From NCBI GenBank assembly GCA_032690845.1, contig CM064426.1, positions 66,328,403-66,392,402 of the forward strand: DNA of 64,000 nucleotides. The letters run 5' to 3'. A model generated the notes under the pieces. That model saw only the letters and a program-made list of their open reading frames with translations, did not search any database and was not told where the DNA came from. Within the stretch, counting starts at the first letter, position 1, and each line of letters begins with the position of its first letter. A program made the translations under genes and the position numbers. Positions 22,595 through 32,849 of this stretch are shown in pieces. Source of the stretch: Eleusine coracana subsp. coracana. Its lineage: Eukaryota > Streptophyta > Magnoliopsida > Poales > Poaceae.

Positions 22595-23495
22595 TACTAG
22601 ACTCTTCTAAACAAGGAAGTTTATTGCTGCTAATAATCTTTTGAATGATACAAATAGATGGATGTCCTAAACGACTGTGCCACCTAGCAAGGGATGGCTT
22701 GATGGCTCCAAAAGCATGCTTCTTAAGCGACGGAAGGGGATACAGTCCATTGCGGCATCTCCCCTTAAGTAGAATGGTCCTTGTGTCTAGATCCTTAATT
22801 AAGAAATAGTCAGAAAAATATTCAAGAGACACATGATTATCTGTAGAAAGACGATGAACGGATGCAAGATTTTTTGTAGCTTGAGGAACATAAAGAATAT
22901 TATTCAGGGCAAGATCCCGACTGGGAGTGTGAACAGTAGTATGACCAATATAGCTGATGTCCGTACCTGAACCGCTGGCGGTATGGATCTGATCGTTGCC
23001 GTGGTACTTGTCTCTCACGGTTAGCTTGTCAAGTTCAACCGTGACATGATCTGTGGCGCCGGAGTCTGTGATCCAATTAGAATCAGCCCCATACTGGTAT
23101 GATACTGCAGCTGCATGACGCTCACCTGGAACATAGGATTCTTCATAACGGTACCAGCAATTAGTGGCCGAGTGGCCTTCTTTCTTACAGATTTGACATG
23201 GAGGGCGCCTGTTGTTGTTGGGACGCTGACCACCGCGATTGTTGGGTGGAGGACGTGTGCCATCGGAGTTGTTGTTGGAGACGTTCCCGCCTCCTGGACG
23301 CGGTGGTGGAGGACCACGGCCACGCGAGTTGTTGGAGCCGCGGCCACGATTTGCAGGGGCACCACGACCACGGCTCGCTGCATTTGCCGATGCCGTGCCG
23401 TGCAACAACTCTTGTCGCTGCTCGAAGGCAAGGAGCTGCGAATACAGCTCCCCAACAGTGATGGGCTCAACCCTCGCGATGACTGCATACACCAC
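22581..23495 (-). pseudogene. copia zinc knuckle, protease and pre-integrase
   Basis: A Gly/Arg/Pro-rich linker precedes the CCHC knuckle CQICKKEGHSATNCW near 23180. The protease site WITDSGATDHVT follows near 23070, and GAG-pre-integrase motifs (LARWHSRLGHPS) lie near 22680. The frame ends just before the integrase core. Confidence 0.9.
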
Positions 23496-24034
23496 GGGAT
23501 TGAAGTCGATGTCGAGGCCGGAAGAATATAGGACACGAGCTCCTCATCGCCGAGCGATTTTCCAGCTGCAGTCATCTCATCACTCAACGCTCGCATCTTG
23601 GCGACGTACTCCGATACGCTCATGGCACCCTTGCGGGTGGTAGCCAAGGCGATCCGGATGTTGACGACGCGCGAGCGGGTGACGGAGCCGTAGGATTCCT
23701 CAAGGATCTTCCACGCAGATGCAGCGGTGTTGCACGAGGTAACTTGTTGGAGCACATCCTTCGTCATGGACGACAAGATGAACCCGAGGACCTGCTGGTC
23801 CGTGGCCACCCATGCCTCATAGGCTAGATTGGCAGTCTTGGAGTCCTTCCCGTCGACCGTCGAGGTGATCTCGGTCACGGGAGCCTTGGAGTCGCCGGTG
23901 AGGTGCCCTTCTAGTCGCGCACCGCGCACAACTGGGAGCACCTGTGTCTTCCATAGGAGGAAGTTGTTCTTCGAGAGTTTTTCTGAGACGATGTGGCCTA
24001 GCAGCGGATTGGTGAAGCTAGAGCTGGAGGCCAT
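23496..24034 (-). pseudogene. copia gag N-terminal part
   Basis: The frame starts MASSSSFTNPLLGHIVSEKL at 24034 and contains typical copia gag motifs (NNFLLWKTQVLPVVRGARL, AWKILEESYGSVTRSRVVNI). Near 23500 a frameshift moves the continuation into the frame beginning VYAVIARVEPITVGELYSQL. Confidence 0.88.
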
Positions 24035-24059
24035 TGCAGATAGATGATTATCGAGAAGA

Positions 24060-24076
24060 AGGCGCTCTGATTACCA
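24060..24076 (-). other. primer-binding site of copia element
   Basis: On the minus strand TGGTAATCAGAGCG directly follows the 5' LTR. It matches the initiator-Met tRNA complement except for one extra A. Confidence 0.75.
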
Positions 24077-24286
24077 TATAAAAGTAAAGCAGATTGGAAA
24101 GCGTCTTACTCCCGTAGGAGCCGCATGTACGTGTTAATATAGTGCTGGGAAACCCCCAGACGTGGCTTACAAGAATACAAAGAGATTATGTCTATCCCTA
24201 ACACAAAACTAACTCGGTTACAAGATTACACGATGAGTTTATATTTGAATATATGTATATCTCTAAACACATGTATATCTCTAACA
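24077..24286 (-). repeat. 5' LTR of copia element
   Basis: 210-bp partner of 19082-19291; on the minus strand it runs TGTTAGAGAT to CTTTTATA. Confidence 0.95.
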
Positions 24287-24291
24287 CGGCG

Positions 24292-24823
24292 GCCACTCTG
24301 AAATCTGAAGTCGCCTTTGCCCGGATCGTTCAACTTCCTGTTTCCTCTCGATGCACTCGGGTCGGGAATCGTGTTCAACCGAATGCTTCGCCGTCGCAAG
24401 GGATAGAATCAGCATGTACGAATAACTAACGGTAGCGATACGCAAACAGAGAAACCGTTCTTTGTTTTTTTCAAAATAGGCAGTACTGCTAGTTTAATAA
24501 TTAATTAATATTATTATAGGTTTTCATGGTGGTGATATTATTATTTACAAACTGAGGAGAATTCCATGTCAGCTGTGTTCTTTTACTAAAAAAAAAAAGA
24601 GAGAGAGAGTTTGGGTATTGCTTCTCCTTTTGTACCAATTTTATACAATACGGAACACCAAGTTAATAAAGTGATAAAACATATGTCTTTCATCGGTAAT
24701 TGAAATAGCTGGATTTGTATTCCCATATCTATTTCTAGTTGCCTCAGTCATTAATTCTCTAATTTTAAGCTTATGGTGGGGGGGATTTCGTTTACATTTA
24801 ATGAAGCAGGTAAGGTGCCGCTG
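24292..24823. other. intergenic DNA, nothing recognised
   Basis: The left part (to about 24420) continues the flank of the copia insertion. The rest is AT-rich with homopolymer A and GA tracts. It probably holds the old promoter of the kinase pseudogene. Confidence 0.4.
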
Positions 24824-25530
24824 ATGTTGCTGCTCCCGTTGGTGCTCGTCGCTGCGGTGGTGTCGGCGGCCGCGGCGTCATGCTAGCGGCAGCACGGCGA
24901 CGTGTACATCCCGTACCCGTTCGGCATCGGCCGCGGCTGCTACCTCGAGAAATCATTGGAGCTCATCTGCAGCAGCAACCGCACCCACGTGCTGGGCAAC
25001 GGCGGCAACGGCACCGTGTACCACGGCGACCGGGACGGCCGCGCGGTCGCGATCAAGCGGTAGTTCGGGTAGGAGGTGCTGATGCTGTCGCAGGTGAACC
25101 ACCGCAGCATCGTGAAGCTGTGTACGGGTGCTACCTCGAGGTGGAGGTGCCCATGCTCGTCGTGTACGAGTGCATCCCCAACGGGCAACAGCACGCTCTA
25201 CCATCTCATTCACGGTGGCGGCGATGACGACGCGTCAACGCCGACGAGCAATCTCCACCGCCGCCGCCGTGCTTCGCGGTGCGGCTCAAGATCGCGTAGG
25301 AGGCGGCGAGGCGCGCTGGCGTACTTACATTCCACGGCGTCGCCGCCCGTCGTGCACGGCGACGTCAAGTCCCCCAACATCCTCCTCGACTCGATCATCG
25401 TCCTCGTCGGCGGACGGGGCCCACCACGCACATCGTCACATGTGCACGACACGTGCGGGTATCTCGACCTGGAGTGCATGCACAAGTGCCGGCTCACGTC
25501 ACAGACCGGAGGGACGTCGTCTACAGCTTT
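24824..25530 (+). pseudogene. wall-associated receptor kinase (WAK-like) pseudogene, internally deleted
   Basis: From ATG 24824 the frame gives a hydrophobic signal peptide (MLLLPLVLVAAVVSAAAAS), a TAG, then the galacturonan-binding WAK start GDVYIPYPFGIGRGCYLEKS. Within about 15 residues this joins the kinase glycine loop LGNGGNGTVYHG and the VAIK lysine (AVAIKR). The EGF repeats, membrane span and juxtamembrane region are missing. More stops follow (near 25062 and 25071), then frameshifted kinase pieces: NHRSIVKL, VVYECIPNG, and ALAYLHSTASPPVVHGDVKS with NILLD. The catalytic-loop Arg is Gly. Nothing after about 25530 matches the kinase C-lobe. Intact WAKs sense pectin at the plasma membrane; this copy cannot. 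Confidence 0.88.
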
Positions 25531-25555
25531 GGGGGATTTGGGGGTCTTGTTACCT

Positions 25556-26170
25556 AATAGGAGAGTGTTAGTCGTTTAGTAGTTCGCCGAACATACTTTT
25601 AGTCGGCGGAGATGGCCGATGAGTTGCTTAATTACTTGGTGTCACGAATGCATGTTAGACGATAGACACGGCATAATAACACATATACCACGTCTGATGA
25701 TAGTGATTAGTGAGACAATCAACAGGCAAGGAAATGTAGGTATTGTACGTACGCAAAAAGTTTTTTGTGTAAGTTCAGAAAAGATCATCAGTTGAGCCTT
25801 TTTTGTGAGGAAAAAAAATATTAGGTTCACCTCCTTTGTACAAGTCACAAAGAACGAAAACATATACTCTGTTCAGTGATACGCGTCTCAGGCAGCAAAG
25901 CGTATTTACAAGCAAGAAAAAACAAACTCAAAAAGAAACCGGAGCCTGCGAGACGGCTAGTATAGTACTCGTCGCGCCGGCAGCGCCCACGCGAAGCGCG
26001 CAGAGGCACCGGCGGCAGGAGCAGGTCGGCTTTGGACCACCCCGCCATCTTCGCCGTGCCGGCACGCACACACGCTCCCTCAGTCCCTACCGTGAGCACA
26101 CACACGAACGCGACCCGGACACCGCCAGCGGGGGCCCACCAGTGCGGCTCCTGACCCGGCGCTGAACGGC
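25556..26170. repeat. segmental duplicate of 29575-30270, left copy
   Basis: Blocks match the right copy in the same order and orientation: GTTTAGTAG, a GAGATGGC block, CTGATTACTT-like, GGAAATGTAGG/GGAAATATAGAC, GTTCAG...CTCAG near 25870, and the decayed coding region at 25956-26170. Divergence is high and small indels are frequent, so the duplication is old. Boundaries are approximate. Confidence 0.65.
25956..26170 (-). pseudogene. decayed copy of the small membrane-protein gene
   Basis: On the minus strand it reads ACVRAGTAKMAGWSKADLLL, then frames ending RRDEYY. The intact paralogue has VCVPARMAARSGADLLVPP and ends RRHDEY. The N-terminal half is scrambled by indels and the stop codon is lost. 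Coordinates cover only the part I can match by eye. Confidence 0.7.
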
Positions 26171-26399
26171 AGCAGCCGGAAGGAACCGCTCCGGCCGGAA
26201 CTCGTCGGGCCACGATGACAAGTGGCGCGCTGGAGACTACCGAACGCCGGAAAGTCACTGCCACGGACATTGATGCTTTGCTCTGACTGTGACTAGGTGT
26301 GAGCGCCATTGCTGGAAGTGGGAAAACCTCAGCCATGGTGCAAAGAGTGTCTCTGCTCCATTCCACGGTGCTGTAAAAAGACATTTGTTTCTTCTATAT

Positions 26400-28065
26400 T
26401 ATTTGTGAAAAAAAAATGTTGCAAATATAGCTCATTCGTCTAATTGGTATCCAATCAAGACACGGTAAAGGGAGTTTTTATGGTAATTCCAAATAAATAT
26501 GGACTGTCCATTTTACTAGATCTCGATGTCCCCTTGCACCATAGGGTGTAATAGTTTATATAGTTTATCTCTTATTAATAATATAATTTTTAAAACAGCC
26601 AGTTTTTTAGATCTACTAGTTACGTATGTGGGAAAAAAAAAATCTTAACAGTTGTAACAACGTGACACACTTGCTTTTCTTTCGTTAGGCAAATGGTAAA
26701 CGCTGGTATGTGCGAACGTGACACGCACGTGCATTGTTATTAGGCAAGACCTTTAACAAATGTTATTAGGAAGATTTAAAAGTGACAAATGCAACAAAAA
26801 TGTCATTAAAAAATTAATGTCTGACCTGGTGAGGACTCAGTCGTTTCAACGTGACAGATGCACCAGATTGATAAAAATTGAGCAAGTGGATTTGTTATTA
26901 GGCAAATTGATGTGTTTCTTGTACATAATTAAATGTGAAGGTATTGGCATTGTTCATTTTTTTTCAAGGAAAAGTTGAGCTTTATTAATCACCAGAAGGG
27001 TTACAATCAGCTGTTGAATTTAGGATATTTTGGAAAGTGAATCAGTGAAATAACTTGCACATAATATTGTTAGGAAGATTCTAGCGCTGGTTCTATGTTA
27101 ACCAAAACATATGTACGGTGAGATGAACAAAATTTTCTCAACAAGGTACGGTGGAGCAGTGGGATAAGGTAGGGAGATGGACAACGAGATTTTGGAGCCA
27201 GATTTTGTGGAATCAGGTTAACCCTCACAACTATAAATAAAAAATCATTTTAATTTAGTTTTCTTCTGAAAAACCACCGGTTGAGATGGATTTGTTATCT
27301 TACACCCTATGATGCAAGAGAAAGGATTCGGGACTACTGTAAAAGAGCCCTTTAATAGTACTAATAGAAGGATTAGCACTACTACTAGTGAGACAATTAG
27401 ATATTAGAGGGGACCATGCCCCCCCCCCCCCTCTACACACACACACACTTTCAATAGGCTTCCCACTAGACAATGATATATATTAGTATTGTACAATTTG
27501 GATATTGTAAGTACATATCATAAATATTGTGATTGGTTTGTTAGTTTATTTCTATAAGTCATACATTGAAGGTAGTGGATTCCTTATCTATGACCTCATC
27601 AACCTATAGACATCCACCCCAACTCTATTATCTTGGAATATGCATTAGTACTGTTAAAGACTATTAGTGCTCAGAGGGGTGTATCCATCCCACCCCCCAC
27701 AAAGTTTTGCTACTGGATTTTGTAATTAAATAAATCCTGTAAAATGCTTCGATTAATTTGTTACTTTTATTTCTAAAATCTTTGAAGTGAGTGATTCAAT
27801 CATCAATATTGTTTGCATGACATATGGCTTCGCATGCAATGGAGAAAAATGATATCAAGCCGCATCACAGTCGAGCTGATAATGAGTTCCTTTTTCATGA
27901 CATGATCTTCCTAGATTGCACCAAACTCTAGGATGATATATAGATGTGTTGCAACTAGGTTCACGACCTCTGAATTGGAGGTGAAAATTCAAAGGGACAA
28001 CTGTAGTTGCCATTAGGCCTCATTTTTAACTGTTCGATCAGAATTCAACGGATCAAGATCGATCA
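26400..28065. other. intergenic AT-rich region
   Basis: Apart from the possible TIR element, it holds a 13-base C run with an adjoining CA tract near 27420-27450. No gene is supported. Confidence 0.45.
26526..27321. mobile_element. possible TIR element (about 0.8 kb)
   Basis: CTTGCACCATAGGGTGTAA near 26533 and its inverted counterpart TTACACCCTATGATGCAAG near 27300 differ at one base. They could be terminal repeats of a non-autonomous DNA transposon. The interior is AT-rich. Near 26965 it contains CCAGAAGGGTTACAATCA, resembling the 3' end of a LINE-type element. No target duplication is clear. Confidence 0.4.
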
Positions 28066-28960
28066 CTATAGTACATGTAAACGGTAAAAATCGTTAGCGC
28101 GGTGAACAAGGATTACTGCTGCTAGAATGCAACTATAGAGAACTAATTTCCTCTCATTCTTTATCGTAGCTAAGCCTCTTTCCAAGTATACAATTCTAGC
28201 ATCAATAAAAGGTGACAAAACATCTGTGCAACCACTCATAGAAGTAATTGAGCAAGGACCCAAAACATTAGAATATATCAATGTAAAAGGTATGCAACTA
28301 TGAAGGCCAATACTAGGATATGTTGATCTCGTATGCTTTTCAAGCTCACATGCATCACACACAAATACTCTTGTCCACCTCTTTAAAGATGTCTTGATAT
28401 AACTCACCAAGATCCTCAAATGATGGTTGTCCCAATTGATAGCGGTGCAACATAAGTTTTCTCTTAACTTCTCATGCACTAGCAGTCATTGCTAACTCCT
28501 TATGGCTGATATAACATAACTCATTCCATCTAATTCCAATTCTAATCTTGCTCCATTTTCTTTCTCCTAAAAAGAACAAGATTCCTCATAAAAAATAATT
28601 ATGCACTTGAATTGATCAATTATGGAACTAACAGACGGGAGATTAACTAGAAACATCGGAAGATGCAAAACCGATGATAGGCTATTGGTTGGTGTGCACT
28701 CTACATAACCCATATCATCAATGAGTCAGGTGAAGCCATCAACAATTTGGATAGTCTCAGACGAATGAGTGTATGGGGTATATGTTCTATATAACCAATA
28801 TTATCAATGAGTCAATTGAAGCCATCAACAATTTGGATAGTCTTAGACGAATGAGTGTATGGGGTATAAGTACAAAAAAAGTTAGATAATCTTGTAACAT
28901 GCCTGGATATTGCTTCTGAATCTATGACCCAATCTATATTATGTATACTAGCAAAATACC
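28066..28960 (-). pseudogene. copia polyprotein fragment (pre-integrase)
   Basis: The minus-strand frame 28479-28066 contains VFVCDACELEKHTRSTYPSI followed by IPFTLIYSNVLGPCSITSMS, the copia GAG-pre-integrase to integrase junction (canonical C-x2-C-x-L-x-K-H and F-x2-I-x-S-D-x-W-G-P). The Asp of the core motif is Asn. Upstream 28480-28960 has decayed protease-region sequence with an internal tandem duplication. No LTRs are seen, so this is an isolated remnant. Confidence 0.75.
28711..28868. repeat. tandem duplication inside copia remnant
   Basis: A block of about 70 bp with ATCAATGAGTCA, GAAGCCATCAACAATTTGGA and CGAATGAGTGTATGGGGTAT occurs twice, about 87 bp apart, with few mismatches. Confidence 0.8.
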
Positions 28961-29574
28961 CGTGCGTTGCCACGGATCTTTGTTAAAAAATTTTATAGTT
29001 AGAATGTTTTTTTAACTATAAAAGGTTTTTGATTAATCAATTTTTTGGCTTGAGCATTTGCTCTAATTTTATTTTGCTTTATCTTTTTGAGTTTTAAAAA
29101 GAATATTCATTATATTAATTTTGGACTGAGTTATTATTGGAATTCTTGTTATTAGTTTCCATCCAAAATATAATGTTAAAGCAATATATAATTAATTGTT
29201 ATTAGTACGAAATATCAAATTAAAATCAGAGTCCAATTCAATAAAAAAATTAAAAAATAATTAATAATCGATAAACTGATTGATGAATCATTGTATGATA
29301 CAAACTGAATACGATAACGTTATGGACACGTCTGGACACAAAAAAAATGGCACCTCAATTAATAAGTTGTATACATATGTAGATGCAAGTTGTATGTTCC
29401 GTCATTATCGAAGTGACTAATATGTGCTCCCATCTTTGTATTGGAGGTATCGGCTCCATTTTTTTCATGACACGTGTGAGTTTAGGTGATTGTTGTAATA
29501 TAAGTGATAGTTGAAGAACGACGAGAATTAAGTACGTATAGAAAGTGGATTTGGAGGTCTCACCTTACATATAG
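28949..29574. other. intergenic; one transposon-like end
   Basis: CTAGCAAAATACCCGTGCGT begins near 28949. Similar CCCGTGCGTTGC-type ends occur widely in grass intergenic DNA and probably mark an old transposon. No matching second end is seen. The rest is AT-rich without coding signs. Confidence 0.35.
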
Positions 29575-30270
29575 GTCCAGGAGAGTACTAGCAGTAGTTT
29601 AGTAGATGACCAACCATGCATTCAGTCTGAGATGGCAGATGATCTGATTACTTAGCTTGTTCCTGGTAGGAATGCAGGTTTGACATGCAACATAATAGTA
29701 ATAATACTATATTAGTGATGACACAATATTTTGCACCGAACTCGTTTGTTTTCGTGTAAGGAAATATAGACAATTGTTCGCTGTGAGTTTTTTTTTTTGT
29801 GAGTACAGTACAGGAAAGAAAAGATCTCAGGCTAACAAGGTATATACAAGTGATCACGAGTAACGAAAACACGTGTTCAGCATCATGCACGCACATCCCT
29901 AGAATTCCCAATGAGGGAGGCGTGTTTTAGCAGCAAGGAACATCGAACTAGTTTCCAAAAGAAAAAAAGAAACATGGAACAAGCACCAGAGATCCTGCGA
30001 CACGCGCGGTGCTTTCCTCACTCGCGAGTGGCGTCGCTGTCAACGCGCGGTGCTTTCGTCCTTGGTGGTATAGTTCGTTAGTACTCGTCGTGGCGGCGTC
30101 CGATGGCGAGCGCGCGCACGAAGCAGGCGGACGCGCCGACGGCGAGCCCCGCGAACGCCGGCGGCACGAGCAGGTCGGCGCCGGACCGCGCCGCCATCCG
30201 CGCGGGGACGCACACGCGCTCGCCGCCGCCGTCGAGCGGCACGCGCACCGTCCCCGCCGGGCACGCGCGT
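29575..30270. repeat. segmental duplicate of 25556-26170, right copy
   Basis: This is the better-preserved copy. It includes the 3' half of the intact small membrane-protein gene and about 500 bp beyond its stop. The kinase pseudogene lies only beside the left copy. Confidence 0.65.
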
Positions 30271-30434
30271 CCACCTCCCGCGCCGCCGGCGAGCGACCAC
30301 ACGAAGGCGGCCTCCGGCGCGAACGACGCCACGGAGACGGCCAGCGCCAGCGCGGCCGCCCACGCCGCCGCGTGCCGCACCACGAGGCCCCACTGGTGCC
30401 GCTCCCCGATCAGCACCTCCACCAGCGGATGCAT
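30078..30434 (-). CDS. small conserved-looking plant membrane protein, 118 aa
   Basis: A single-exon GC-rich gene runs from ATG 30434 to TAA-side stop at 30078. The protein starts MHPLVEVLIGERHQWGLVVR and has a hydrophobic segment at about residues 22-45 (AAAWAAALALAVSVASF). A Gly/Cys-containing loop follows (CPAGTVRVPLDGGGERVCVP), then a second hydrophobic segment at about residues 85-107 (LLVPPAFAGLAVGASACFV), and a basic tail RRHDEY. Two membrane spans with two loop cysteines are predicted. Codon use is strongly G/C at third positions, as in many grass genes. A decayed paralogue at 25956-26170 supports it as a real gene. Function is unknown. Confidence 0.8.
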   Translation of the reverse strand: MHPLVEVLIGERHQWGLVVRHAAAWAAALALAVSVASFAPEAAFVWSLAGGAGGGRACPAGTVRVPLDGGGERVCVPARMAARSGADLLVPPAFAGLAVGASACFVRALAIGRRHDEY

Positions 30435-31172
30435 CCTCTCTGTCTCTCAGACGGGTCTGTGTGTGTGATGATGATGATGCCCACCGCACCACCCCAGCCG
30501 ATTAATTACCAGGCTAGCTGCGGTTATATGGGCGTGGTGGAGTCAGAGGAAGGAGGGAGGTGAAGTGGGTGGAGTGGGGGAGGTTGCGTGGAGTTCGTGC
30601 GTGCGTGGAGAGGAGTAAGTAGGTGAGCGAAGGCGGGAATAGAGCGGGCTGCGTGTTCGTGAACCAGCGGCGTTGGAGGCTGGCTGGCTGCCCTGTTTGA
30701 ATTCGTTCCTTGGTTTGGTTGCGTGGATTATAAATTAGAGAAAAATATTCGATACATAAAAAAATTAGAAACATAAATTTATTACTTTTCTTTAAAAAAA
30801 TAAATGACATGATTCCATGGAGAATTAATTTTCTTCAATCTACAAACAGCACAGTTGCGTATACAAAGAAAAACAATTTAATAATAATAAGTTGATGTAA
30901 AAGATAGTCAGACGTTGAAATCTCCTCATTCTCCATTATTTCAGACCCCGCCGATAAAATTTCCTCGAATTTTATACTAGTATCATCATGAATCTTATAT
31001 ATGGAAAAAAAAATCAGAGAAGGGACGAATTGGGCTCTCAGCCAATGCAATCTCTCTGTCGCTCACTAGACAAAAGAGATTGAGCATACGTGGACTCATC
31101 ATCCGGTCCAAGAGCACCTAATCTCTTCCGTGTTCTCGTTCTTTCGGAGAGGATGGATGAAAGCCGCCGCTA
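30435..31172. other. intergenic; promoter side of small membrane-protein gene
   Basis: GT-rich leader-like DNA lies just above the 30434 start, then AT-rich sequence. Bases from about 31030 resemble the 3' flank of the second GDSL gene (35200-35330), so the GDSL duplication includes 3' UTR sequence. Confidence 0.45.
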
Positions 31173-32849
31173 CTAGATGGAGGAGGAGTAGACCGCCACA
31201 ACAGTCGGAACCAGCTGCGCGAGGTTGACGGGCTCGGCGTCCCTCGCCGTGCCGTAGAAGAAGGCGTGCACGGCGCGGCGGTACGCCGCCTCCGTGCCGT
31301 GCACCGCGTCCCAGAACAGGTACTCGTCGCGGTCCGCACAGAGGCTGGTCGCGAACGAGCAGCCCACCTCGCCGTTGAACTTGCCGCCGCCGCAGCACGC
31401 CACCTCAGCCTCGCGCAGTCCTATCACACCCATGTTTCAAAAACCAAATTAAAATGTCTTGCTCCAAAACAAAAATGTAAAAGAAAAGGCACCCAAGATG
31501 TTCGTGTGCAACCTAATGAAATCAAGAGGTTACTATTAGTTGCACACTTAATTACCTGCCAGCGCAGGGTCGGCGATCATGTCGGAGAGAACGTTGTAGA
31601 GGCTGGCGACGGAGTATTCCAAACCCGCCGTTGGCCGTGATGGCATGCTGGCTCGGGATGCACCCGACGGGCAGGATGTCGAGTAAGGCCAGCTTCCGTG
31701 CTCCGAGCCTGTACAACTCCTGCGCGGCATTATATATTATGCGTCCTCTTAATTCCATTCATTAATTAATCCAGAAGAAGATCTCTTTTTTTTTTTTAAC
31801 TGCGCACGTCCTGAATTTATCCGTACGTGTACGTACGTTGATGTGGTTGATGTACGTGTCGACCATGGCGGCGATGAACGCCGGCGCCTCGCTCATGGGG
31901 AGGCCGTAGTCGAACGCGTCGAAGTCGTTGCCGCCGGCGCTGATGACGAACAGAGACTGGGCCAAAAGGTAGTCCAGGCTCTCGCGGCCCGCCAGGCCGG
32001 CCCGGATCATTCTGGCCTTGGTCTCCGCGAACAGCTGGACCTGCTCTCGCAGGGTGATCGACCCGTTCCCCTGCACGCATGGAAGCAGATTGCAGAGGCG
32101 TATTTTACATATACAGTACAAGAGAAAAGAAAAGAATAGACAGAGTATGATTCAGTGGTTGCTCACGGTGATGTCCAGGATGCCGGATCCGCCGGAAGCG
32201 TAGTTGGCGCCAACACGGCCTCGTAGGAGGTCGAGGTCTGATAATGGCGTAGTCACCGATAGGTACGCAGGCGGGCTAAACTCGAATCCCAGCTGTTGTG
32301 CTGCGCATATCAGTACTATGTAAGTATGGAATCATCTTTGGAATGCTACAGTACTTATTAGAACAGAGGAATTCTTTGCCACGCCAACGCTAAGCCTGCG
32401 TGCCCGTACAACACAATTGTTCAACCTCCTATAATTATTGAGGTTTTCCAGATTTTCTCAATATACCATTCCAATAATTTGCAAGACGCATCCATCGGTG
32501 ACCAGGCATTCTGATGTAGAACACAATATTTTTTTTAAAAAAAGACTGTCTTAATAGTAGCCACAACTTTACCTATGATGTCGGCGAGGTTGAAGCCATT
32601 GGTGAAGCGCCCAGTCCGGTGGCGGACCAAGCTCGGGAGGTCGACGCCGTTCGGGGGACGCGCCCTGGGCGCCGGCGGCGACAGGAAGTCGTTGTTGCCG
32701 GCGTCCACCAGCGAGTCGCCGAACACGTACATCGCCGGCACCGGGCGCCGGACGCCGTCCCGGACCTCATCGCAGGTCGCCGAGGAGGAGGAGCAGAGCA
32801 CGACGGCCGCTAGCAGCAGAGCCGGAGCTGCAGCAGTTGGGACGGTCAT
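31173..32849 (-). pseudogene. GDSL esterase/lipase, tandem copy with frameshifting deletion
   Basis: Five exons correspond to the intact neighbour: 32849-32573, 32300-32167, 32070-31837, 31719-31556 and 31420-31173. Exon 1 has a signal peptide and the block I motif MYVFGDSLVDAGNND. Exon 2 has GANYASGGSGILD. Exon 3 has VISAGGNDF (block III). Exon 5 has the catalytic FWDAVHGTE (block V). Exon 4 lacks 92 nt present in the neighbour, between ITANG and the segment matching YSVASLYNV. That shifts the frame and removes the DxxH histidine. All splice sites look intact. Either it is a recent pseudogene or it makes a truncated secreted protein. Confidence 0.88.

Larger units (their letters stand above)
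19082..24286 (-). mobile_element. Ty1/copia LTR retrotransposon interrupted by a MITE
   Basis: A full-length copia element on the minus strand. LTRs of 210 bp each (19082-19291 and 24077-24286) are flanked by the target duplication CGGCG (19077-19081, 24287-24291). Nine mismatches separate the LTRs (about 4 percent). Domains run gag, zinc knuckle, protease, integrase, RT, RNase H. A 344-bp MITE splits the region between integrase and RT. Frameshifts and an altered RT active site make it inactive. Confidence 0.95.

Noticed and set aside
23115..23643. Plus-strand frames over copia gag
   Set aside because: They are complementary to the gag/zinc-knuckle region; the minus-strand domains are unambiguous.
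30009..30563. 184-codon plus-strand frame over the small membrane-protein gene
   Set aside because: It is antisense to a better gene with membrane spans and a paralogue, and reflects high GC content.
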